A stretch of 10,155 nt of DNA from an uncultured Prevotellaceae bacterium. Lineage in GTDB: Bacteria > Bacteroidota > Bacteroidia > Bacteroidales > Bacteroidaceae. Below, in pieces: positions 1 through 5,439 of the stretch. The stretch is from positions 1 to 10,155 of the forward strand of contig CAMYYX010000059.1 in assembly GCA_947303695.1 (NCBI GenBank). Reading direction: 5' to 3'. A program made the position numbers and the translations under genes. Numbering within the stretch: position 1 is the first letter of the stretch; the number at the start of each line of letters is the position of its first letter. The notes under the pieces were generated by a model. That model was not told where the DNA came from, did not search any database, and saw nothing but the letters and a program-made list of their open reading frames with translations.

Positions 1-23
1 ATCATGAACATTCCTTTCTTCAT
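1..23 (-). CDS. Start of an unknown gene, cut by the window edge
   Basis: Only the first seven codons are inside the window: ATG at 23-21, reading MKKGMFM. A basic start followed by hydrophobic residues would suit the beginning of a signal peptide, but seven residues are too few to identify the product. The start is supported by position: an A-rich stretch precedes it and a good Bacteroidota promoter (95-126) lies about 70 nt upstream with no other gene between. It runs in the same direction as the regulator at 180-1259 and is the probable target of the operator cluster at 134-173. The call rests on the promoter and ATG alone, so another start further left is possible. Confidence 0.5.
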
Positions 24-94
24 AAGTTTACAGTTTTTTTGTTAAGGGTTAGAAATCAATAATTAATAATTCTTGCTGTGTCTGAATCACGCTG

Positions 95-126
95 CAAAAG
101 TACGGTCTTTTTCCGGAGCCACCAAA
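95..126 (-). promoter_or_regulatory. Bacteroidota promoter for the gene at the left edge
   Basis: On the minus strand the -33 element TTTG (126-123) is followed by exactly 20 nt and then the -7 element TACTTTTG (102-95), matching TAnnTTTG. Transcription would start near 88-90, giving a leader of about 65 nt before the ATG at 23. Spacing and surroundings match the promoter of the regulator gene at 1283-1314. Confidence 0.75.
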
Positions 127-133
127 CAATTCA

Positions 134-173
134 CTTTGCATTTTGTTTGCATTTTCGATGCAAACTGTTTGCA
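134..173. promoter_or_regulatory. Candidate operator cluster: four TTTGCA boxes, one pair forming a palindrome
   Basis: Plus-strand boxes are CTTTGCAT (134-141), GTTTGCAT (145-152) and GTTTGCAA (167-174). Their starts are 11 and 22 bp apart, so they lie on one face of the helix. An inverted copy, ATGCAAAC (158-165), pairs with the third box to form the perfect 15-bp palindrome TGCAAAC-T-GTTTGCA (159-173). The cluster begins 8 bp upstream of the -33 element of the promoter at 95-126 and ends 6 bp short of the regulator's stop codon. The segment 122-154 matches 1310-1342 at 30 of 33 positions. That this is a regulator binding site is inferred from its position and repetition; the likely ligand is the helix-turn-helix protein encoded next to it. 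Confidence 0.6.
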
Positions 174-179
174 AAGTCT

Positions 180-1259
180 TCACGCTCCTATCGATAGTAC
201 GAATTCATCCCATTCGCGTGCCCCGCCCTTGCTGCCGAACACCTTCTTGTAGAGGCGGCTACGTACAGTGCTGATGGTACTCACATCACGTGCCAGCACA
301 GATGCGATGTCTGTCGGAATAATACGCAGTTTGACAAGCAGGCACACCTGATACTCCAGTTCCGACATCGGATAGAGGTTTCTCAGTTGAGTGGTGAAAC
401 CAGGATAAACAGTTTTCAGCAATTGCTCCACATTCGTCCATTCCTCCATCTTCAACGGCTGTCCTTCTGCCATCCGCTTGACCAAAGCGCCGTACTCATC
501 CGAAGCAAAGAAACGTTCCTCTTCTGCTTCCATTGCCTGACGAACCGACAGCGGACGTTCCTCATGCTCCTCCCGAATCTGCTGCAACTGCGCCTTTAGC
601 CTCCGTTTGCTCCGTTGATTGGTGATGACGTAATGGGCCACCAGTAACAAGATGACAATCATCGTATAGATGAGCCAGTGAATAGTATTCTCTTGCTGGC
701 GCTCCTTGACAGAAAACACATAGTTCGTAGGCTCTTTGTCCACTGTCGCCGTATCGCCTGCTACGATGTCGCGCATATCATCGCCCCATTCCTGCCAGAT
801 GTCCTCTGCCCGATGGTAGCCATACTTCACACCATGGCGCTGAATGGTCATCGTGGTGTCATCAATCATAGTCAATGGACGTGGATTATTGCCTTCAAGA
901 TAGAGAATCTCACCACCACCTTTGTTCACCACCGTCACACTCCCCCTTTCTATCGGTGTCATGACCAATCCCGAAGGTGTCCGTATCAGCCGACACACAT
1001 AGGCCATGCTGTCGCCGTCGTAGATAAGCCCATGCGCCTCTTCATTCTCAGACAATTCGGCTCGACCACCACCTGGGTAAACCCTATACTGTAGTGTCCA
1101 TACCCCTTCCATCAAATACTGTGGGCGCTCCTTAACTTGGCTACACCCTATGAGCACAAGTATCGCAATCACAAGAACCACCGACACTCTAATGTACTTG
1201 AGCTTCAGTTCGTTCACTTCCTCATGCGAATGCTCGTTCACTTCCTTTTTAACTTCCAT
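180..1259 (-). CDS. Membrane-anchored helix-turn-helix transcriptional regulator
   Basis: A 359-residue protein. Residues 22-39 form a hydrophobic segment ending in a lipobox-like LIGC (Cys39), so it is either a lipoprotein signal or an N-terminal membrane anchor. Residues about 48-190 look extracytoplasmic and beta-rich, starting with MEGVWTLQYRV, which recalls lipocalin-like domains of Bacteroidota lipoproteins. A clear membrane helix spans 193-213, followed by a basic, coiled-coil-like stretch (215-260). The C-terminus (298-359) resembles LuxR or sigma-region-4 helix-turn-helix domains of Bacteroidota, with a likely recognition helix around STISTVRSRLY (327-337). The layout implies a sensor outside the cytoplasmic membrane joined to a DNA-binding domain inside. 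The start at 1259 is chosen because the promoter lies just upstream, inside the longer open frame to 1400, and would exclude the first 47 codons. The ligand and targets are unknown. Autoregulation is suggested by boxes at its promoter. Confidence 0.8.
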   Translation of the reverse strand: MEVKKEVNEHSHEEVNELKLKYIRVSVVLVIAILVLIGCSQVKERPQYLMEGVWTLQYRVYPGGGRAELSENEEAHGLIYDGDSMAYVCRLIRTPSGLVMTPIERGSVTVVNKGGGEILYLEGNNPRPLTMIDDTTMTIQRHGVKYGYHRAEDIWQEWGDDMRDIVAGDTATVDKEPTNYVFSVKERQQENTIHWLIYTMIVILLLVAHYVITNQRSKRRLKAQLQQIREEHEERPLSVRQAMEAEEERFFASDEYGALVKRMAEGQPLKMEEWTNVEQLLKTVYPGFTTQLRNLYPMSELEYQVCLLVKLRIIPTDIASVLARDVSTISTVRSRLYKKVFGSKGGAREWDEFVLSIGA

Positions 1260-1268
1260 TTTAACTTC
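1197..1268 (-). repeat. Imperfect 12-nt tandem repeat across the regulator start codon
   Basis: On the minus strand six 12-nt units can be laid out, starting GAAGTTAAAATG (1268-1257), GAAGTTAAAAAG and GAAGTGAACGAG, then a diverged unit, GAAGTGAACGAA and a last diverged unit. The first unit supplies the start codon; the rest encode a four-residue pattern (EVKK, EVNE, HSHE, EVNE, LKLK) in the charged region before the membrane segment. The period preserves the frame, so copy-number changes would lengthen or shorten the N-terminus without breaking the gene. Confidence 0.6.
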
Positions 1269-1282
1269 GTTTAATCGATGTG

Positions 1283-1314
1283 CAAAGATACGTAAAAGCT
1301 CACGAACCTCCAAA
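1283..1314 (-). promoter_or_regulatory. Bacteroidota promoter of the regulator gene
   Basis: On the minus strand, TTTG (1314-1311) is followed by 20 nt and then TATCTTTG (1290-1283). The expected transcription start is around 1276-1278, giving a leader of under 20 nt before the ATG at 1259. This placement decides the start codon of the regulator. Confidence 0.8.
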
Positions 1315-1321
1315 CAATCTA

Positions 1322-1340
1322 GTTTGCATTTTGTTTGCAT
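1322..1340. promoter_or_regulatory. Candidate operator: two GTTTGCAT boxes
   Basis: Two identical plus-strand GTTTGCAT boxes (1322-1329 and 1333-1340) are 11 bp apart. They begin 8 bp upstream of the -33 element of the regulator promoter, the same placement as the boxes at 134-152. A site directly abutting the -33 element suits an activator that contacts RNA polymerase, though repression cannot be excluded. Autoregulation by the adjacent gene product is an inference. Confidence 0.6.
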
Positions 1341-1465
1341 TTCACATTTCACGCATTTACTATTCATTAGTTTTATTATACAGAGAACAGCCCACACCAA
1401 ATAAGATTCCGCTTAAATTTCCTGCAAAACAAAACGTTCTTTAGAACAAATTTTGGGGATAATTA

Positions 1466-1495
1466 TTTGCTTTTCAACCATTTTTTGTATCTTTG
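1466..1495 (+). promoter_or_regulatory. Bacteroidota promoter of the phosphatase gene
   Basis: TTTG (1466-1469) is followed by 18 nt and TATCTTTG (1488-1495), slightly shorter than the 20 nt of the other promoters here. The expected start of transcription is near 1501, giving a leader of about 18 nt before the ATG at 1519. The 123 nt between this promoter and the regulator's operator (1343-1465) show no other clear feature. Confidence 0.7.
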
Positions 1496-1518
1496 TGGCC
1501 ATAATCAACTGTACAACA

Positions 1519-2217
1519 ATGAGACATCGATGTGAGTTAAATCTGCGGGACCTAGGGGGAATTGGTGGAAACCTCATCCCCAAAGGACTATTTTTGCGAA
1601 GTGGAAAACTCTACATACTCACACCAACCGAATGTAGCAATCTATGCAAAAAATATAATATCCAATGTGTGATTGACCTGCGTACACCAATAGAAGCAGC
1701 GGAATTCCCCGATCCATTACCTGAAGGAGTAGAATACTTGCAAATCCCTTTACTGAAGGACGCTACAGTCGGCATCACCCATGATACAGGCTCAGACCCA
1801 ATGACTATCCTCCGTAACCTACGTAAACAACCAGAAAAACTGATGGCTATGCTGCCAGACTTCAAGGCTCTCTACAAAGAGATTGTGACTGACGAGTATT
1901 CGCGTAGCCAACTGGATAAAGTTGTTGCGACACTAAGAGCGAATGCTGACAAAGGTATCACAACGCTATTTCATTGTACGGCAGGCAAAGATAGGACAGG
2001 CCTAACCAGCATGGCACTGCTGAAATCATATGGAGTGGGCAACGAAGCGATCATCAGGGACTATATGCGTACCAACCGCTATGCTTTTTGGCCAACGATA
2101 AAGAAATGCTTGGGAGTAGCACTGTTGACAAGGAAATGGAAATTCGTGAAGCTTACCTACACATCTTTTATGGCTGACAGGAAACTGATAGAAATAGCTA
2201 TAGAGAACTATATCTAA
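1519..2217 (+). CDS. Tyrosine/serine protein phosphatase (Y_phosphatase3-like)
   Basis: A 232-residue protein of the cysteine-dependent phosphatase superfamily. The signature HCTAGKDRTG contains catalytic Cys153 and phosphate-binding Arg159 in the C-x5-R arrangement. The N-terminal LNLRDLGGIGG (7-17) and the FLRSGKLY stretch (25-32) are typical of the Y_phosphatase3 family, which includes mycobacterial PtpB and Listeria LipA. IDLRTPIEAAE (52-62) is the usual strand plus 'DLR' motif, and Asp158 in the signature (KDRTG) is also typical. The family removes phosphate from phosphotyrosine and in some members from phosphoserine/threonine or phosphoinositides; the substrate here cannot be read from sequence. 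No signal peptide is evident with this start. The frame is open upstream to a TTG at 1453, but that extension would cross the promoter, so ATG 1519 is preferred. The gene stands alone, divergent from the regulator and convergent with the ATPase operon. Confidence 0.85.
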   Translation: MRHRCELNLRDLGGIGGNLIPKGLFLRSGKLYILTPTECSNLCKKYNIQCVIDLRTPIEAAEFPDPLPEGVEYLQIPLLKDATVGITHDTGSDPMTILRNLRKQPEKLMAMLPDFKALYKEIVTDEYSRSQLDKVVATLRANADKGITTLFHCTAGKDRTGLTSMALLKSYGVGNEAIIRDYMRTNRYAFWPTIKKCLGVALLTRKWKFVKLTYTSFMADRKLIEIAIENYI

Positions 2218-2262
2218 CTTTTTAGAGTGTTTTGTTGATGAAATAACTCGCTTTGCGAAAGG

Positions 2263-2300
2263 AAAAAGGGAACAAACTACGAAAGTCTGCTCCCTTTTTT
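2263..2300 (-). terminator. Rho-independent terminator of the ATPase operon, possibly bidirectional
   Basis: The arms are 2263-2278 and 2284-2299 with the 5-nt loop 2279-2283. Read on the minus strand all 16 positions pair, two as G-U; read on the plus strand those two become A-C mismatches, so the hairpin fits minus-strand transcripts best. A T-run ends the minus-strand arm, and a T-run (2295-2300) also ends the plus-strand arm. It lies between two convergent genes, 26 nt after the K stop codon, and may also stop transcripts from the phosphatase gene. Confidence 0.85.
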
Positions 2301-2325
2301 AGGTTTAAACCTGAATGAGGTCGGC

Positions 2326-2784
2326 TTATGCCAATGTTGGAACGATGTTGGAAATGAGAATCAAAACCAACAAACCGAGGATGGCATAAAGCTCTGGGAA
2401 TACTGCGAGCACCATAGTAGTACCGAATGCCTTGTGGCCGCCTCCGATGGCGCTGATACCGTTGGCACACACCTTAGCCTGACGGATGGCTGAGAACAAA
2501 GCCACAAGTCCAAGTGCAAGGCCTGCACCGAAGATCGCTGATGCCTGACCCATGTTGATGTCGGCGCTAACCAAAGGGTTGAGAATGAAGAATCCAACGA
2601 AACCATAAAGTCCCTGTGATGATGGAAGTGCTGCAAGTCCGATGTATGAACCAGATGCGCCTGGGTTCTTCTTGAATGCGCCAATTGCGGCGTTACCACA
2701 AATTGTTACTCCGTAAGCGGAGCCAACTCCGGAAAGTGCCACTGCAAGGGCAATTCCCACATAAGCTAATAAAATTGATGACAT
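2326..2784 (-). CDS. atpK: V/A-type ATPase subunit K (rotor-ring proteolipid)
   Basis: A 152-residue, very hydrophobic protein with two fused hairpins (four membrane helices), the size expected for a V-type proteolipid. It forms the membrane rotor ring that carries ions past subunit I. The ion-carrying glutamate is Glu131 in VFPELYAILGLL on the fourth helix. LPSSQGLYGF (53-62) and IRQAKVCANGI (100-110) align by eye with the Enterococcus hirae NtpK segments holding Leu61, Thr64, Gln65 and Gln110, which help coordinate Na+; here these are Leu53, Ser56, Gln57 and Gln102. ATG 2784 is chosen over an in-frame GTG at 2820 because it begins right at the first membrane helix with the usual proteolipid N-terminus. 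It is the last gene of the operon, 139 nt after subunit I. The symbol follows V-type naming, not F-type. Confidence 0.93.
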   Translation of the reverse strand: MSSILLAYVGIALAVALSGVGSAYGVTICGNAAIGAFKKNPGASGSYIGLAALPSSQGLYGFVGFFILNPLVSADINMGQASAIFGAGLALGLVALFSAIRQAKVCANGISAIGGGHKAFGTTMVLAVFPELYAILGLLVLILISNIVPTLA

Positions 2785-2806
2785 AATGTTTTGAATGTTT
2801 TGCGGA

Positions 2807-2861
2807 TTAACCCCTACCACCCATGAGAAGGGCTTAACTTGGCGTGGGGAACCCTAGGTTA
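2807..2861. other. Structured GC-rich segment in the leader of subunit K
   Basis: This island lies inside otherwise A/T-rich spacer. CCCC (2811-2814), CCA (2817-2819) and CCC (2820-2822) can pair with GGGG (2846-2849), TGG (2840-2842) and GGG (2830-2832). The outer TAACC (2808-2812) can alternatively pair with GGTTA (2857-2861). The segment ends 22 nt before the K start codon. No TAnnTTTG promoter is visible in the spacer. It could be a structured leader or the remnant of a small inverted-repeat element; the sequence alone does not decide. Confidence 0.35.
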
Positions 2862-2896
2862 TAATATTAATTTATAATTTTACAATTGATAATGTG

Positions 2897-2923
2897 TTCT
2901 CCTCTCCATTGGGAGAAGGGGAA
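2897..2923 (-). other. Hairpin directly after the subunit I stop codon
   Basis: TTCTCCTCTCC (2897-2907) and the G-rich arm 2911-2923 pair around a 3-nt loop, with two single-base bulges. It begins immediately after the I stop codon on the minus strand. No T-run follows, so it does not look like a full rho-independent terminator; a pause, RNA-processing or 3'-end-protecting structure fits better. Similar short inverted repeats are common between genes in Bacteroidota. Confidence 0.4.
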
Positions 2924-4792
2924 CTATTGTTTCTTTAATCTAAACGGATCGTACTCGTTGCCACCTCCTTCGAACTCTGCATTCTTGAAGTACTCCACGA
3001 ACGTGAGTCGCATTGGATGGACAAACGATGAAATCATACAAAGCGCGAAGTTGATACCATGACCGAACAACAGGATGAGGATGAATGGCAACCAACGGAT
3101 GCCCCAACTCATCGATGAAGTCATGTCAGTAGCCAGCGAGTTGAATACGCTACCCAGCACACCTCCAGTCAATCCGAGCGCGAACAGACGGATATAACTC
3201 AAAAGGTCGCCCAATAGACCTGTAGCCATTCCATAGGTAGCCCAAAGGCCTGAACCGACATTCATGGCAGCACCCACAACCGGCTTCTTATATGCACCAG
3301 GACTGTTAAGGAAGAAGATACCAAGGACGGACAAACTTATCAAACCATACAACACGTACTGCACCACTTGCGACAGCTCGACGCCAAACATTGGAAGTCC
3401 AAACAATATAGTGGCACTCACGAGGGCTGTCACCCACGAGAACTTACCCACGCCATAGATGAATCCATAGTTCTTCACTGCCTTGCAACCAGCCATTGTC
3501 ATACCGATGAGTACCTGAATGAGACCTATGATAACCGAGATGACCATCATCGGAGAATAACCGAAGAACGAGTCTTTCTTGCTGTCGTTCAGGAAGTAAG
3601 GCTGTATCGGTTTTACCCAGCCCCAATCTACAGTAGCGAGGTCGATACCAAAGAAGGTACCTGTAACCAAACCACAAATAACAGTCATGCCTCCCAAACA
3701 AACTCCCAGCAATCCATACTTGCGAATATTCGGTTTCAGGATGCAGATGACGATACTGATAGCCAGGATAATAGCACCATAGCCGGCATCTCCCATACAG
3801 AGACCGAAGAACAGCATGAAGAAAGGAGCGAACAATGGCAACGGGTCGATATCATGATAGTTTGGTAGTGAATACATCCGCAGAATTGGTTCGAATAATG
3901 ATGCAAACTTATTGTTCTTAATCTGAATAGGAACATCATCTTCAAAGGCCGGATCAGTCAGTTCATAATAAATGTGACTACGCTCAAGATAGTCAACAAC
4001 CTCAGGTGCCTTCTCTACCAAAGTCCATCCTACCAACAAACGTACAGCATCGTCAGCAATGGATTCGTGACTGAGATGTACCTTCGACAAGGATATGTTG
4101 TTATCGTTATCAAGCTGACCAGCCTCAATCATAGGACGATATTGCTCATTCACAGCAAGCATCTCATCATGCACAATGGATATCTTCGATTCTACGTCCT
4201 CTTTTTCTGCCACATAAGCCGACAAAGTCTTTTCAGGCAGCGCCAATACCTCTGCGGTAATATCGGGACGCTCAGTGGAGAACGTCACAAAATAGAGTTT
4301 ACCACCGATATCGTTGATAGGGGTAGCATAATATTGATCGCGCCATTCCTGCTTGAACAGCTTAGACGGGCAGACATAGAACGTGGTCATGTAGCCTTGC
4401 TGCTCCAACTCACGGAGGCTATCCCACTGGAATTCACCCCAAGGTTCAAGTGACGTAATATTCTTATTGACAGCATCCAGTTGATGCTTCAGCGATAACT
4501 CGTCTTCACTTAGTTTCTCTACGTAGCTGAGTAAAGATTCCTGCGATGTATCGTCCACGGAAACAGGAGCATACGCATCGGAAACCATATAGGCATCCTT
4601 GGCATAATCAAGAATCGAGAGCACGCGTTTATAGCGATCAGCAATGGCAAGATTAGATTGGAGTTCCTCGCTGGTAGCACCCTTCTGGAGTTCCTCAATA
4701 TGTACGACGCCCAACTGGCGAATGTCGGCCAGGAACTGATCATACTCCTTGTTGGTGACAAGGAACGTGAGTTTCTTCATTTTCTGAATCAT
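2924..4792 (-). CDS. atpI: V/A-type ATPase subunit I (membrane stator, a-subunit homologue)
   Basis: A 622-residue protein, slightly shorter than the roughly 650 residues usual for bacterial and archaeal I subunits. The N-terminal half (1-310) is soluble and helical, joining the peripheral stalk. The C-terminal half carries about seven or eight membrane helices and forms the ion half-channels against the K ring. Visible hallmarks are MGDAGYGAI (333-341), LLSYIRLFALGL (530-541) with Arg535 as the essential channel arginine, HPMRLTFVEYF (592-602) with Arg595, and the family's usual glycine-rich and Phe-Arg ending EGGGNEYDPFR. The start ATG overlaps the D stop codon by 4 nt (ATGA), which suggests translational coupling; a second Met at codon 5 is an alternative. 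The N-terminus MIQKMKKLTFLV resembles archaeal homologues. Confidence 0.93.
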   Translation of the reverse strand: MIQKMKKLTFLVTNKEYDQFLADIRQLGVVHIEELQKGATSEELQSNLAIADRYKRVLSILDYAKDAYMVSDAYAPVSVDDTSQESLLSYVEKLSEDELSLKHQLDAVNKNITSLEPWGEFQWDSLRELEQQGYMTTFYVCPSKLFKQEWRDQYYATPINDIGGKLYFVTFSTERPDITAEVLALPEKTLSAYVAEKEDVESKISIVHDEMLAVNEQYRPMIEAGQLDNDNNISLSKVHLSHESIADDAVRLLVGWTLVEKAPEVVDYLERSHIYYELTDPAFEDDVPIQIKNNKFASLFEPILRMYSLPNYHDIDPLPLFAPFFMLFFGLCMGDAGYGAIILAISIVICILKPNIRKYGLLGVCLGGMTVICGLVTGTFFGIDLATVDWGWVKPIQPYFLNDSKKDSFFGYSPMMVISVIIGLIQVLIGMTMAGCKAVKNYGFIYGVGKFSWVTALVSATILFGLPMFGVELSQVVQYVLYGLISLSVLGIFFLNSPGAYKKPVVGAAMNVGSGLWATYGMATGLLGDLLSYIRLFALGLTGGVLGSVFNSLATDMTSSMSWGIRWLPFILILLFGHGINFALCMISSFVHPMRLTFVEYFKNAEFEGGGNEYDPFRLKKQ

Positions 4793-5439
4793 ACCTCGTC
4801 CTCCTTTCCTTCTTCATCGTCTTCAGCTTCCTGCGGACCTTCAGCTTGCTTACGTTTCTCCTGCAATGCCTTCAAAATCTTCTGTGATGACTTAGAGAGG
4901 TTCTCTTCGTCTTCCATGAAACGCTTAATCTTACGGATAGCTTCCTGGAACCCAGGAATCTGCACCTTCTCAAAGAGATTTACCTTCTGTGTAGTCTTTC
5001 GTCGTGCACGATCGAGCAATCCCAACTTGGCTGCCACAAACTCGTGCTCAACAGCTGTCTTGGCAAGTCCCTGCAGGAGATTGATGCCATCGAAATACCA
5101 TTTCGGAGAGCTGAACACACCGAACGGCTTCACCTCAAGTTGGATATTGGTTAACACAGGAACTCTCACACCCGCCACTTTTTTCACATCCATCTCAACG
5201 TCCTTCAAGGCAACCAACGAAGCATCGAATTCACCCCAAAGGGCATACATGGATTCGTAGCCCTGAATTTGCTGTTCCAATTTCTTTTCCAACTCTACAG
5301 CTTCCTCCTTACATTTCTTCACCTCAAGACGCAACGCCGTTTCCTTGCTCTTGATAATAGGCAAGGTACGCTGTCGCATCTTCAGCTGTTTCTCTATTTG
5401 CTGAAGCGATGTTTTGTTATATTGAAACTTTATCGCCAT
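4789..5439 (-). CDS. atpD: V/A-type ATPase subunit D (central rotor shaft)
   Basis: A 216-residue, mostly helical protein with long N- and C-terminal helices suited to the antiparallel coiled coil that turns inside the A3B3 head. The N-terminal pattern, with NKTSLQQIEKQLKMRQRTLP followed by IIKSKETALRLEV, corresponds to the family's conserved start. The end is strongly acidic (EAEDDEEGKEDEV). Its ATG follows the B stop codon with no gap (TAA then ATG), and its stop overlaps the I start. In this enzyme class D normally pairs with small subunit F; no F gene is seen nearby. The symbol refers to V-type D, not the F-type beta subunit. Confidence 0.92.
   Translation of the reverse strand: MAIKFQYNKTSLQQIEKQLKMRQRTLPIIKSKETALRLEVKKCKEEAVELEKKLEQQIQGYESMYALWGEFDASLVALKDVEMDVKKVAGVRVPVLTNIQLEVKPFGVFSSPKWYFDGINLLQGLAKTAVEHEFVAAKLGLLDRARRKTTQKVNLFEKVQIPGFQEAIRKIKRFMEDEENLSKSSQKILKALQEKRKQAEGPQEAEDDEEGKEDEV

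Noticed and set aside
1260..1400. A 47-codon N-terminal extension of the regulator frame
   Set aside because: The promoter (1283-1314) and the repeat boxes lie inside it, so transcripts would start downstream of the extra codons. The extension is Cys-rich and unlike a real N-terminus.
1436..1447. Small inverted repeat GTTC-TTTA-GAAC
   Set aside because: Only four base pairs with a four-base loop and no T-run; too weak to call a terminator or operator.
1453..1518. Upstream extension of the phosphatase from a TTG codon
   Set aside because: It would cover the TTTG/TATCTTTG promoter. The ATG at 1519 directly precedes the family's conserved N-terminal motif.
2785..2820. GTG start giving subunit K twelve more residues
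   Set aside because: The extra residues are not typical of proteolipids, and the ATG at 2784 begins directly at the first membrane helix.
3368..3868. A 166-codon plus-strand open frame inside atpI
   Set aside because: It is antisense to the membrane part of subunit I and shows no family motif or upstream promoter.
4658..5260. A 200-codon plus-strand open frame across atpI and atpD
   Set aside because: It is antisense to two well-supported genes and rich in Ser/Phe, as expected from reversed Lys/Glu-rich coiled-coil codons.
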